This document shows positions 7,290 through 16,596 of a DNA stretch of 34,091 bases, one piece after another. Numbering within the stretch: position 1 is the stretch's first letter; each line of letters starts with the position of its first letter. Source of the stretch: Gemmatimonadaceae bacterium (GTDB lineage: Bacteria; Gemmatimonadota; Gemmatimonadetes; Gemmatimonadales; Gemmatimonadaceae); contig JACMLX010000095.1 of NCBI GenBank assembly GCA_014379355.1, positions 1 to 34,091 of the forward strand, read 5' to 3'. Both the position numbers and the translations under genes were made by a program. The notes beneath the pieces were generated by a model. It was not told where the DNA came from and did no database searches. It saw only the letters and a list, made by a program, of their open reading frames with translations.

Positions 7290-9737
7290 TCATCGCTGGC
7301 TCGAGTCGCGAGGCACACCGAGGGCGCGGCCGAGCGCGTCGAACGAGGCACCGAACTCACTCCACGCACCACGCTGGAGGGCGTCGCGCATCTGCCGGTA
7401 CATGGCGGCAGCGGTGGAGCCCGGGACAGGCGCCCGGCCGCCATCTCGCCAACTGAGCACGGCCTCCGGAATCGTCTGCGCCACGCCCCGGTGCATGCCG
7501 TCGGTGAGCAGGACAGCAGCGATCTGCGTCGGTCGGCCATCACGAAGCGTGAAGTACGGCGTGAGGAATCGCGGTGCGCCGGCGCCAGGCAGCACACGCG
7601 TCGCACTGCGTCGCGCGCCGGTGAGACTGCCGGGCTGTCGCAACGAGTCCGACGTCTCCTGTGCCCCTCGGACCACGCCTTCATACGGCGCGCCGTCGGC
7701 GCTCGGCAGCCAGCGTGTGCGCCGATCCTCGCCTCCCGGCGCAAGCAGCACGCCACGCACGACACCGCGTGCGTCGATCGCCGCCGCCGTGAGGGCATAC
7801 GCACGTCGCGCCGGCAGCCAGACCGGCACATCCTCCTCCGTCGCAAAGACGCTGTCCGCCGCCACGCCGTGCACGAGGGAGAGTTCCGTGAGCGGGCCGC
7901 CGCGCCGCACGAATCCCGTCGTGTCTTCCTGCACCGCGCGCGACCCGAAATGGGCGGCGATGCCGCCTTCGAGCTGGAGTGCGTCGGCGCGCGGCGGCAG
8001 TGCGCGGCGCAGCGCTTCCGGCAACTCGGCGATCGGCAGCAGATGTCGCGCGAGACGCTCGAGCGGACGACGCGCGAGCAGCGGTGGATTGCGTTCCGTG
8101 ACGAGCGCGACGCGACCCGTGTGGGCGTTCACCAGTGCGGTGGCGGCAAACTGCGCCGCCGAGAACTCGTCGCCGGCGAGCATCACATGTTCGCTCAGCG
8201 GATACGTCGCGCTGACGGCGTACAGATCGAGCGCCCAGAGCAGCGAATCGGCGAAGACCAGCGGGACGACGTGGGCACCAGGGTGCAACGATGGCGCGAG
8301 CAGCGCGACGCGTTCACGCACGTCACGCACCGTGATGAGCACCGGTGACGGGCCTGGCGTCTCGCCGAACAGCAGGCGCGGATTCTGCTGATTCCATGCG
8401 TGTGCGAGTCGCGCCGACGTGCCGGCGATGGACGGCGCTGCGATGAGTCTCGCCCGATCGCTCACGATCGCGTAGCCGCGCCCGGAGTCGCTGACGACGA
8501 TCGGTGGCAATGTGCGGCCGGTACGCGCGGTCACGTTGCGCAACGGATTCTCGGACGTGATGTCGATCGGGATCGCGCGCCACGTCGGCAGCAGGCCCGG
8601 TGCGCGCAGCGCATCGAAGACTACCGCCTCGGGCATGCCGTTGCCTGCGTTCCACGCCAGCAGTGCGCCGAGCCGCCCCGGCGCGGTGTGCGGCACGGTG
8701 GCGCGATCCCACAGCGGCGTGGCCGGCAAGGATGCCGTGTCGCCCTGCGCGGCGGCGATCACCCGATCCGATTCGTACGCACGACGCGTATAGGAGGAAC
8801 CCGCGTCGAGATACCGACGCTCTCGCATGACCGTGTCACCACCGCCGTCGACGCTGTCCGCGAGCAACGGCATTCCCTGTCGCAGCAGGAGCGCCATCAG
8901 CAACACGGTCGTGACGGCTGCGATGCCGGCACGCGGTTGCCGGGACCACGCACTCCAGATCACCACACCGGCTGCGGCAAGGCAGATCACCTGCATCACG
9001 ATGCCACCGGGCAGGCCGACGCGATGATCGGCGAAGCCGAACGCACCCTCGCCGCCGGTACCGTGCACGAGGCGGTCGAAGCCGTCGATGCGGTAGCTCC
9101 ATGCGATCAACGCGAGGAGCATGGCACCCAGCACCGTGATGTGTCGGCGAGCGTGTCGCGTGACGCGCAGCGCTCGCCCATCGGTGCCGATGCCGCGCGT
9201 GAGCACATAGCCGACGATGGTCGCCATCGACATCACGGCGTGCGCCAGCAGCGCCCAGGTGTACGCCTGCAACTCGAACGGCAACCAGGTCGTCCAGAAG
9301 GCGAGGTCGTACTGGAAGTACGGGTCCGACTCCCCGAACGGTCGCGCATCGAGCACGTTCGCGAGCGGAGTCCAGTCGTCGATCGGTACGGTGAGCAGCA
9401 CGCCGATTGCGATCGCAACGGCCCACAACACGAGGGAAATCGTGCGATCGGGCACGGCACCATTGAACTCGAGGTTGCCGACGGTGCCCGGCACGACGAC
9501 ACTCACGAACGAGCGTCGAATGGCTTCGAGATGCGTGCGCATGACGAATGTCGCGAGCGTGCCGGCGGCCAGCTTGAGGGTCAGCGCGACGGTCGTCCGC
9601 CACCACCACACATCCCCGAATCCGAGCGCGTCGAACCAGGCATGATCGCCGATCAGCGCGCCCCATGCCCGCCCGATGGCCAGTACCAGCGCCACGCACA
9701 CGACGAGCGTCAGCAACCCGCGACGACGGATGATCAC
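7290..9737 (-). CDS. UPF0182 family large membrane protein
   Basis: Protein of about 815 residues that I assign to UPF0182 (COG1615), a family of large membrane proteins of unknown function. The first 300 or so residues hold about seven hydrophobic helices, the first preceded by IIRRRG. Family-like blocks are the aromatic WFDALGFGDVWWWRTT region, DPYFQYDLAFWTTWLPFEL, and YLDAGSSYTRRAYESDRV after the last helix. The remaining 500 or so residues look soluble and probably lie outside the cytoplasmic membrane. The C-terminus (MRDALQRGAWSEFGASFDAL) matches the family's closing motif. The protein is divergent overall. The start is uncertain: GTG at 9737, 19 bases after the phosphomannomutase stop, suits the positive-inside rule, but no Shine-Dalgarno is visible; GTG at 9815 would overlap the upstream gene. 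It is the last gene of the nuo run. Confidence 0.75.
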   Translation of the reverse strand: MIIRRRGLLTLVVCVALVLAIGRAWGALIGDHAWFDALGFGDVWWWRTTVALTLKLAAGTLATFVMRTHLEAIRRSFVSVVVPGTVGNLEFNGAVPDRTISLVLWAVAIAIGVLLTVPIDDWTPLANVLDARPFGESDPYFQYDLAFWTTWLPFELQAYTWALLAHAVMSMATIVGYVLTRGIGTDGRALRVTRHARRHITVLGAMLLALIAWSYRIDGFDRLVHGTGGEGAFGFADHRVGLPGGIVMQVICLAAAGVVIWSAWSRQPRAGIAAVTTVLLMALLLRQGMPLLADSVDGGGDTVMRERRYLDAGSSYTRRAYESDRVIAAAQGDTASLPATPLWDRATVPHTAPGRLGALLAWNAGNGMPEAVVFDALRAPGLLPTWRAIPIDITSENPLRNVTARTGRTLPPIVVSDSGRGYAIVSDRARLIAAPSIAGTSARLAHAWNQQNPRLLFGETPGPSPVLITVRDVRERVALLAPSLHPGAHVVPLVFADSLLWALDLYAVSATYPLSEHVMLAGDEFSAAQFAATALVNAHTGRVALVTERNPPLLARRPLERLARHLLPIAELPEALRRALPPRADALQLEGGIAAHFGSRAVQEDTTGFVRRGGPLTELSLVHGVAADSVFATEEDVPVWLPARRAYALTAAAIDARGVVRGVLLAPGGEDRRTRWLPSADGAPYEGVVRGAQETSDSLRQPGSLTGARRSATRVLPGAGAPRFLTPYFTLRDGRPTQIAAVLLTDGMHRGVAQTIPEAVLSWRDGGRAPVPGSTAAAMYRQMRDALQRGAWSEFGASFDALGRALGVPRDSSQR

Positions 9738-9756
9738 GGGCGGTGACGGCGCACGA

Positions 9757-11121
9757 TCAGACGGTGACGCCTTGCGTGCGCATCCATGCGTAGAACTCCG
9801 CACGGATCTCGTCACGACGCTCCGCGGTCAGCGCCTCGAACCGGCACACGACGATCGGCTGCGTGTTCGACGCACGAATGAGGCCCCATCCGTCGCCGAA
9901 GAGCACACGCGCACCGTCGACATCGATGACGTCGTGCGTCTTCCGGAAATGCGCCGTGGCCGCCTCGACCAGCTCGAACTTGCGCTCATCGCCGCAGTCG
10001 ATGCGCAATTCGGGTGTGCTGAAGTACGAGGGCACATCGGCGAGCAGGTCGCGGACACTGCCGGCGCTGGACGACACGATCCGCAGGATGCGCGCAGCGG
10101 CATAGAGCGCGTCGTCATGCCCGTAGAAGCCCTCGGTGAAGAACATGTGCCCCGACATCTCGCCGGCGACTGGCGCATGCAACTCCTTCATCTTGTCCTT
10201 GATGAGTGAGTGGCCCGTCTTCCACATCACCGGCACACCGCCCGCTTTCGTGATCGCATCCGGCAGTGCCTGCGAACATTTCACGTCGAAGATGATCGCC
10301 TGGCCGCCACCGGTGCGCGCGAACACATCACGCGCGTACAACAGCAGCAGGTAGTCACCCCAGATGATCGTGCCGTTCGCGTCCACGATACCGATACGAT
10401 CGGCGTCACCATCGAACGCGATGCCGATGTCAGCGCCTTGCTGCTGCACGGCACCGATCAGGTCGAGCAGGTTCTCCTCGACGGTCGGATCGGGATGATG
10501 GTTCGGAAACGTGCCATCGCTTTCGCAGAAGAGATACGTCGCATCGAGGTTCATGCGCGCGAAGATCGCCTCGGTGAGCGGCCCACCGGCACCGTTGCCG
10601 GCGTCGAGCACCACCTTCAAGCGCCGCGGCAAGGGCCCCGTGCGCTCCACGATGTCGTCGGCGTACGCTGCGTTCAGGTTCTCGGCGCGCACCGAGCCGA
10701 CATGTGCAGTCGGTGGGGCGTCGAGCAGCTCGCGCAGTCGCTGGATGCCGCCGCCGTGCAACGAGCCAGTGCCGACGCAGAGCTTGAAGCCGTTGAACTC
10801 CGGGGGGTTGTGTGAACCCGTGATCTGGATGCCGCCGGCCACCGGCAGGTGATGCAACGACCAGTAGAGCAGGGGCGTGGGACCGACGCCGATGTCGATG
10901 ACGTCGCGTCCGCGACTCGTCAGGCCCTGCACCAACGCCTCTCGCAGTGCCGTACCGCTCGGCCGGTTGTCGCGGCCGACGGCAACCGGGCCCTCGATCC
11001 CACGCTCATCGAGCAGCGCCGCATACGCCTGACCGATGCCTTCAGCCGCCTCGCTGGTCAGGTCGTCTCCGACGACGCCACGAATGTCATACTGCCGAAA
11101 GATGCCAGCGGCGATGGTCAT
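9757..11121 (-). CDS. Phosphomannomutase/phosphoglucomutase
   Basis: Alpha-D-phosphohexomutase of the AlgC/ManB type, interconverting mannose (or glucose) 6- and 1-phosphate for sugar-nucleotide and surface polysaccharide synthesis. The 454-residue protein has all four family sites: the phosphoserine loop ITGSHNP with Ser103, the metal loop DGDADR (237-242), the sugar-binding loop GEMSGH (320-325) and the phosphate-binding loop RASNTQP (416-422). Glu-Met-Ser-Gly-His is the form seen in bifunctional PMM/PGM enzymes, but substrate choice cannot be settled here. The start codon overlaps the nuoN stop as ATGA, so it is translated with the complex I operon, an unexpected partner. Longer in-frame upstream sequence is nuoN in another frame. 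Confidence 0.93.
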   Translation of the reverse strand: MTIAAGIFRQYDIRGVVGDDLTSEAAEGIGQAYAALLDERGIEGPVAVGRDNRPSGTALREALVQGLTSRGRDVIDIGVGPTPLLYWSLHHLPVAGGIQITGSHNPPEFNGFKLCVGTGSLHGGGIQRLRELLDAPPTAHVGSVRAENLNAAYADDIVERTGPLPRRLKVVLDAGNGAGGPLTEAIFARMNLDATYLFCESDGTFPNHHPDPTVEENLLDLIGAVQQQGADIGIAFDGDADRIGIVDANGTIIWGDYLLLLYARDVFARTGGGQAIIFDVKCSQALPDAITKAGGVPVMWKTGHSLIKDKMKELHAPVAGEMSGHMFFTEGFYGHDDALYAAARILRIVSSSAGSVRDLLADVPSYFSTPELRIDCGDERKFELVEAATAHFRKTHDVIDVDGARVLFGDGWGLIRASNTQPIVVCRFEALTAERRDEIRAEFYAWMRTQGVTV

Positions 11122-12677
11122 GGAAACACGGCCTGGGAATCGAACGGGGCCGACGCCTGCACCTGTGATGCGGCCGCCGGTCGTCCTGGAGTCATTGGGA
11201 GAGTGCTGGCCTTTGCCCAGCCAACGGCGGGTGACGGATACACGCCAAGCGCCAGCAGCAGTACGGCAGCCACGGCGATCACGCCACCGGTCATGCGCGC
11301 GTCGACCACCCGCGCCGGCGTCGCGTCCTCGACCGGCGGTTTCATGAACATCGTCGCGACGACCGAGAGGTAGTAGCCGGCCGACACGAGGCTCGCGAGC
11401 ACGAGGATGATCGCCAGCTTGAGTTGCGGTGCGGGAGACGACAACGCGGCACGCAATACGTACCACTTCGCGAAGAAACCCATCCCGCCGGCGACCGGGA
11501 ACCCCATCAACGAGAGCATGAACACGGCCATCGCGGTCGCGAGTGCCGGTCGCGTGCGCGACAGGCCGGCCAGGTCACTCATCCGCGTGCGTTTCTCGAT
11601 GCCGCCGGAGACGACGCTCAGCACCGCGTACGACCCGACCGTCGCCAGCGTGTAGGCGAGCGCGTAGAACACGATCGCGGCCACGCCGTTGGCCGAGTGA
11701 CTGGTGATGGCGACCAGGAGATAGCCGGCATGCGCGATGCTCGAATACGCGAGCATGCGCTTCACGTTCTGCTGCGCCAGCGCGAGCACGTTGCCGACGA
11801 CCATCGTGACGGCGGCCAGGACCCACGCGGCATAGTGCCACGACGCGTACGCCGGTCCGAGTCCGTCGAGCAACAACCGGGCGAACGCGGCGAAGGCGGC
11901 CGTCTTCACCCCGGCGGCCATGAAGGACGTGTACGGTGTCGGTGCACCCTCGTACACATCCGGCGTCCACATGTGGAACGGGACTGCCGCCACCTTGAAC
12001 GAGAAGCCGACGAACAACAGCGCCAGTCCGCCGATCAGCAGCGGATCCCGGCCAAGATCATGCTGCGTGATCGCCGCTGCCATCTCGCTCAGGTTGGTCG
12101 TGCCGGTGGCGCCGTAGAGCAATGCCATGCCATACAGGAGGAAGCCGGTCGAGAACGCGCCGAGCAGGAAATATTTGAGCGCAGCTTCGGCTGAACCGGC
12201 GCGGCTGCGATCGAGGCCGGTGAGGATGTAGATCGCGAGCGACATGACTTCGATGCCAAGAAAGATCAGCATCAGGTCGCGCGCGCCGACGAGGAGCAGC
12301 ATGCCGGCGGCGGAGAACAGGACGAGCGCCGGTGGTTCAGGCGCCGCGAGTGCTGCACCTTCGTTGTACTCCATCGCCATCACCAGCGTACCGATCACGC
12401 CGAGCAGGATGACGGCGACGGACGCCCAGCGGAACCCGTCGTACGCGAGCGGGCCGCTCGCCGCACCGAGTGGTGGCGATTGATTCGCCAGCATCGCCGC
12501 TGACGCGGCTGCGAGCAACGCCACGACGATTGCGAGCAGATGGGCGCGGCGTGTCGTCTCCACACTCTCCGCCGCGAACACACCGAACAACAACACGCAC
12601 ATTCCACCGATCGAGACGATCAGTTCCGGCAGCAGCAGGGTGCCGAGGTCAAGACCGCCGAATACGAAGCCGTTCAT
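11118..12677 (-). CDS. nuoN: NADH-quinone oxidoreductase subunit N
   Basis: Antiporter-like membrane subunit of complex I, forming one of the proton channels in the membrane arm. The 519-residue hydrophobic protein has about fourteen helices and the key charged residues of the central axis: Glu143 (GIEVMSLAIY), Lys228 (FSFKVAAVPFHMW), Lys258 and Lys404 (FFAKWYV). The motif PFHMWTPDVYEGAP is the family signature. The C-terminal 35 residues or so after the last helix are Ala/Pro-rich and poorly conserved. Its ATG overlaps the nuoM stop (ATGA), and its own stop overlaps the phosphomannomutase start. Confidence 0.95.
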   Translation of the reverse strand: MNGFVFGGLDLGTLLLPELIVSIGGMCVLLFGVFAAESVETTRRAHLLAIVVALLAAASAAMLANQSPPLGAASGPLAYDGFRWASVAVILLGVIGTLVMAMEYNEGAALAAPEPPALVLFSAAGMLLLVGARDLMLIFLGIEVMSLAIYILTGLDRSRAGSAEAALKYFLLGAFSTGFLLYGMALLYGATGTTNLSEMAAAITQHDLGRDPLLIGGLALLFVGFSFKVAAVPFHMWTPDVYEGAPTPYTSFMAAGVKTAAFAAFARLLLDGLGPAYASWHYAAWVLAAVTMVVGNVLALAQQNVKRMLAYSSIAHAGYLLVAITSHSANGVAAIVFYALAYTLATVGSYAVLSVVSGGIEKRTRMSDLAGLSRTRPALATAMAVFMLSLMGFPVAGGMGFFAKWYVLRAALSSPAPQLKLAIILVLASLVSAGYYLSVVATMFMKPPVEDATPARVVDARMTGGVIAVAAVLLLALGVYPSPAVGWAKASTLPMTPGRPAAASQVQASAPFDSQAVFP

Positions 12678-14230
12678 CGCGCGGCATCCTCGACCGCACT
12701 CGCCGTGGGCGGTGCCGTGATCGCCGACATGTTCACGCGCGTCACGAGTGACGCGACCGAGTCATCGAGTCGGTCGAGGACGGGTGCCGGTGCGAGACCG
12801 AGACCGATGATCGCGAGGACGAATGCGGCCATCACGCCGGCTTCGAGTCCGTTCAGGTCGCGTGCGACCGGGGCGCCGTCCGGGCGCTGGCCGAACAGCA
12901 TGCGCTGCACGGCCCAGAGCAGGTAGGCCGCTGCGAGGATCACACCGATCGTGGCCAGCAGCACGAGCACCGGGAAATGGGTGAACGAGCCGATCAGCAC
13001 GAGGAATTCGCCGACAAAGCCATTCGTGCCGGGCAGGCCGGCGTTCGCCAGTGCGAACAGCACCACCAATGCGCCGAACATCGGCATGTCCTTCGCCAGG
13101 CCGCCGAGTGACTGAAAGCGATCGTCGCTGATCCGCTTGCGCAGCATGCCCAGCAGCAGGAACATGCCGCCCGTCGTGATGCCGGCATTCACCATCACGA
13201 TCACCGCACCCTGCAACGATTCAGCCGTGAACGCACTGATGCCAACCACCACGAACCCGAGATGTGCGATGGACGCGTACGAGATCACGCGCCGGAAATC
13301 CGGCTGGACGAGTGCGACGAGCGAACCGTACAGCACGCCGACGACACCGAGCGACGCGAGAATCATCCGTGTCACCGGATGCAGCGCAGCCGAGGGAAAG
13401 AGCGGATATGCGAGGACCATCAACCCGTACGTGCCGACCTTGATGCCCAGTGCGACGGCCGCGATCGGCGGTCCCTCGCTTTGCGCGTCAGGCAGCCAGG
13501 TGTGAAACGGGATCAGCGCACTCTTGACGAGGAACGCGGCCGCGAACGCGAAGAAACAGAAGGCCTGCGCCGTCATGCTCATCGGCTGGTTCGTCGCCAT
13601 CGTGCGCACCGTGTCATACGTCGTGCCACCGGCGGCCGACGCCACGACGATGACCGCGACGAGCATCAGCAACGAACCGAGCATGGTGTAGATGAAGAAC
13701 GTCGTGCCAGCCGCGGGTCCGCGTCCTGATCCCCAGACACCGATCAGGAAGTAGAGCGGCACGAGCATCAATTCCCAGCACAGATAGAACAGCAGCAGGT
13801 CGGCCGCGAGAAAGATGCCGAGTATGCCAGCGGTCAGCAGCAGGATGAGTGCGTAGTACGACACGGCGCGATGCGTGATCGCCGCACGATCCGTCGCGAT
13901 CACACTGAGCAACATGAGCCACGCCGTCAGCACGATCATCGGCAGCGAAATGCCCGTCGCCGCGAAGCGAATCCGTGCGCCGAATTCGTCGATCCACGGA
14001 TAGTCCACCTGCTCGGTCGATCCGTTCGGCACGACCAGCCAGAGGGCGAGTGTCAGGATCGCCGTCACGGACAGCAGACCAATGGTGATGGTGCGTGCCA
14101 GGCGTGCGTCGGTGTCGCCAGCGGCACGGGGCAGCAACCAGACGGCAATCGAGCCGACGAGCGGCAGCGCGAAGATCCCAGGGAGCAGCCAGCCCGGGGC
14201 AAAGCCGATCGCTGCCAACATGGTGTTCAC
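12674..14230 (-). CDS. nuoM: NADH-quinone oxidoreductase subunit M
   Basis: Second antiporter-like subunit of complex I. The 518-residue protein carries Glu153 (LCWELMLVPLYF), Lys236 (FLVKSALIPFHTWLPDA), Lys264 and Glu408 (GEFLVL), matching the essential E. coli NuoM residues Glu144, Lys234, Lys265 and Glu407. One usual residue is changed: in the helix with VNAGITTGG the customary histidine (His348 of E. coli, in an AHG context) is Ala349. The start is GTG at 14230, giving a GTGA overlap with nuoL and a GAGG site six bases upstream; the ATG at 14221, three codons later, would be too far from that site. Confidence 0.95.
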   Translation of the reverse strand: MNTMLAAIGFAPGWLLPGIFALPLVGSIAVWLLPRAAGDTDARLARTITIGLLSVTAILTLALWLVVPNGSTEQVDYPWIDEFGARIRFAATGISLPMIVLTAWLMLLSVIATDRAAITHRAVSYYALILLLTAGILGIFLAADLLLFYLCWELMLVPLYFLIGVWGSGRGPAAGTTFFIYTMLGSLLMLVAVIVVASAAGGTTYDTVRTMATNQPMSMTAQAFCFFAFAAAFLVKSALIPFHTWLPDAQSEGPPIAAVALGIKVGTYGLMVLAYPLFPSAALHPVTRMILASLGVVGVLYGSLVALVQPDFRRVISYASIAHLGFVVVGISAFTAESLQGAVIVMVNAGITTGGMFLLLGMLRKRISDDRFQSLGGLAKDMPMFGALVVLFALANAGLPGTNGFVGEFLVLIGSFTHFPVLVLLATIGVILAAAYLLWAVQRMLFGQRPDGAPVARDLNGLEAGVMAAFVLAIIGLGLAPAPVLDRLDDSVASLVTRVNMSAITAPPTASAVEDAAR

Positions 14231-16290
14231 TGTCCGCCTCGCATCGTGAACACACCGATCAGAGCGACCGCACCGAGCGCGATCGCCCACACATAGCTCC
14301 CCGCGAATCCAACCTGTGCACGGGATGCGATGGATGAGATGACGCGGAAGAGCTGCGCACTGCCCTGCACCAGCACCCCGTTGATCAAGCCGAGGTCGAG
14401 GCCACGCCACAACACCTTGCGCGACGCGGCCACCGTGGGGCCGACGACGCCACGCTCGATCGCCGCGTCGACGAAGTAGTCGTTCGCGAGCACGAGACCG
14501 ATGCCCGTTTCCGCAGGGGCGGCGTCCTTCGTGGTGAGCGAGGCCGGCTTGAGCAGGACGAACGCCGTTGCGATACCGGCAACGGCGACGGCCACGGCGA
14601 TGCCGATCAGGAGGTATTCGGTGTTGTGCGCGAGATGACCCGTGCCAGCGAGTAATGTCGTTGCGCTGCCAGTGATCGGTGCGAGCCACGTCTCGAGCAG
14701 ACCAGTGCGCCCGACCGGCAACACCTCGGGAAGCTGCAACCAGCCGCCGATGAGCGTCAGCGCACCGAGTGCGACCAGCGGACCGCGCAGCATCCAGGGC
14801 GCGTCATGCACCTCCGCTTCCACATCGGCGCCCGAGCGAAACGTGCCGTGAAAGGAATAGCGCATCAAGCGAGTCATGTAGATCGCAGTCAGGAACGCCG
14901 TCACCACCGCGAGTGCGTATGCGAACCAGAGCACCACACGTCCAGGAACCGGACCGAGCGACGATTCAGCCAGCGGAGATTCCATGGCGCGTTCGGCGAT
15001 CGCACTCAGGATCGCGTCCTTGGAGAAGAATCCGGCCAACGGCGGGATTCCGGCGATCGCGAGTGTGGCAATCCACATCAGCGTTCCGGTGGCCGGCATC
15101 CTCCTCATCAGGCCACCCATGTTGCGCATGTCCTGTGCATCGTCGTGCCGATGCGTCGCGTGCAAGGCGTGATGCATGCCGTGAATCACCGCGCCGGCGC
15201 CGAGGAACAACAGCGCCTTGAAGAATGCATGCGTGACGAGGTGGAACATCGCCGCCGTGTACGCCCCCGCGCCGACGGCCACGAACATGTAGCCCAACTG
15301 CGAAATGGTGGAATACGCAAGCACCTTCTTGATGTCCAATTGCTTGAGGCCGACCGTCGCCGCCCACAGCGCCGTCAGCGCCCCGACGAGCACGATGACG
15401 AGGCAGGCGACCGGAGCCGCCGAAAACAGCGTCGCATTCCGCACGATGAGATAGATGCCTGCCGTGACCATCGTGGCAGCATGGATCAGCGCCGACACCG
15501 GCGTCGGGCCGGCCATCGCGTCGGGCAGCCAGACATACAACGGGAGTTGCGCACTCTTGCCGGCGCAGCCAAGGAACATGAACAGGCAGATCGCCGTCAC
15601 CAGCGGTGTCGACAGCACCGCGTGCTGTCGTGCGATCTCGGCGAAATCGAGCGACCCGATGTTCGCGAACAGGATGAACATCGCCAGCAGCAGGCCGAAG
15701 TCACCGATGCGATTGACCACGAACGCCTTCTTGCCCGCCACCGCGTTCGCCGTGTCTCCGAACCAGAAACCGATCAGCAGGTATGACGCGAGTCCGACGC
15801 CCTCCCAGCCGATGAACAACACCGGCAGGTTCGCGCCCATCACGAGCATCAGCATGAACCCGACGAACAGGTTCAGGTACGCGAAATAGCGCGCGAACCC
15901 CGCGTCGTCGGCCATGTAGCCGACGCTGTAGATGTGAATCAGGCTGCCGACGCCGGTGATGACGAGCATCATCAGCACGCTCAGCCGATCCACGCGCAGT
16001 GCCCAGTCGACGCTGAACGAGCCCGCGTGCATCCAGACGCCGAGTGTGGAGTCGATGGCCGTGTCGTCGCCACCGAGTTGCATCGCGAGTGCGATGGTCA
16101 GCGCGAAGGCGAGCACCATCACACCCACGCCGACCAGGCTGACGATACCCCGTCGACCCGCCGGCGTCGACGCGACGCGTTCGCCACGCCAGGACGGCAC
16201 CAGCGAGAACAACCCGTTCACCACGAAGCCAGCGAACGGCAACAGGGGAATGAGCCAGAGGACCAACGAAGCGGACGAAGAGGAGAACAT
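14227..16290 (-). CDS. nuoL: NADH-quinone oxidoreductase subunit L
   Basis: Largest antiporter-like subunit of complex I, with the long lateral helix along the membrane arm. The 687-residue protein shows Glu163 (GWEGVGLASYLLIGFWF), the NRIGDFG motif (193-199), Lys245 (GKSAQLPLYVWLPDAM) and the following GPTPVSALIHAATMVTAG block. After the AVIHGMHH segment there is an extra run of about ten residues, rich in histidine, before DMRNMGGL, compared with E. coli NuoL. The ATG lies 12 bases after the nuoK stop with no good Shine-Dalgarno. The end overlaps nuoM as GTGA. Confidence 0.95.
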   Translation of the reverse strand: MFSSSSASLVLWLIPLLPFAGFVVNGLFSLVPSWRGERVASTPAGRRGIVSLVGVGVMVLAFALTIALAMQLGGDDTAIDSTLGVWMHAGSFSVDWALRVDRLSVLMMLVITGVGSLIHIYSVGYMADDAGFARYFAYLNLFVGFMLMLVMGANLPVLFIGWEGVGLASYLLIGFWFGDTANAVAGKKAFVVNRIGDFGLLLAMFILFANIGSLDFAEIARQHAVLSTPLVTAICLFMFLGCAGKSAQLPLYVWLPDAMAGPTPVSALIHAATMVTAGIYLIVRNATLFSAAPVACLVIVLVGALTALWAATVGLKQLDIKKVLAYSTISQLGYMFVAVGAGAYTAAMFHLVTHAFFKALLFLGAGAVIHGMHHALHATHRHDDAQDMRNMGGLMRRMPATGTLMWIATLAIAGIPPLAGFFSKDAILSAIAERAMESPLAESSLGPVPGRVVLWFAYALAVVTAFLTAIYMTRLMRYSFHGTFRSGADVEAEVHDAPWMLRGPLVALGALTLIGGWLQLPEVLPVGRTGLLETWLAPITGSATTLLAGTGHLAHNTEYLLIGIAVAVAVAGIATAFVLLKPASLTTKDAAPAETGIGLVLANDYFVDAAIERGVVGPTVAASRKVLWRGLDLGLINGVLVQGSAQLFRVISSIASRAQVGFAGSYVWAIALGAVALIGVFTMRGGQ
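14237..14240 (-). promoter_or_regulatory. Ribosome binding site deciding the nuoM GTG start
   Basis: GAGG on the minus strand, six bases before the GTG at 14230-14228 and fifteen before the ATG at 14221-14219. The spacing favours the GTG, which also gives the GTGA overlap with the nuoL stop. Confidence 0.45.
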
Positions 16291-16302
16291 GCGTGTGTGC
16301 GT

Positions 16303-16596
16303 CTAACCCCTGAGCAGCCGAATGCGGCCGAGATCGACCGTGCGATAATGCCGGAACACACTGATCACGATCGCGAGGCCGACCGCGGCCTCGGCGGCGG
16401 CGACGGTCATCACGAAGAGGACGAAGACCTGGCCGCCGACGCCATGTAGTCGCGAGAGCGCCACGAACGACAAGTTCACTGCGTTGAGCATCAACTCGAC
16501 GCACATGAACAGGATCAGCGCATTGCGGCGCGTGAGCACGCCAAGCACACCGATGCTGAAGAGGATGGCCGAGACGAACAGTGCTTCACGGATCAT
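16303..16596 (-). CDS. nuoK: NADH-quinone oxidoreductase subunit K
   Basis: Small membrane subunit of complex I with three transmembrane helices, part of the proton path next to NuoJ. The 97-residue protein has both conserved membrane glutamates: Glu34 in [11 protein letters not shown] and Glu69 in [12 protein letters not shown], equivalent to Glu36 and Glu72 in E. coli. The length is normal. Its ATG overlaps the nuoJ stop as ATGA. Confidence 0.96.
   Translation of the reverse strand: MIREALFVSAILFSIGVLGVLTRRNALILFMCVELMLNAVNLSFVALSRLHGVGGQVFVLFVMTVAAAEAAVGLAIVISVFRHYRTVDLGRIRLLRG

Noticed and set aside
8400-9746. Long plus-strand open frame opposite the UPF0182 gene
   Set aside because: Its translation is dominated by Arg, His, Asp and Gly with no recognisable domain, while the minus strand shows coherent membrane helices and family motifs.
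9757-11466. A 569-residue phosphomannomutase with an N-terminal extension
   Set aside because: The extension is nuoN in another frame. The ATG at 11121 gives the family N-terminus and an ATGA overlap.
12674-14689. A 671-residue version of nuoM starting far upstream
   Set aside because: The extra N-terminal residues are nuoL read in another frame. The GTG at 14230 with a ribosome site and GTGA overlap gives a normal NuoM.
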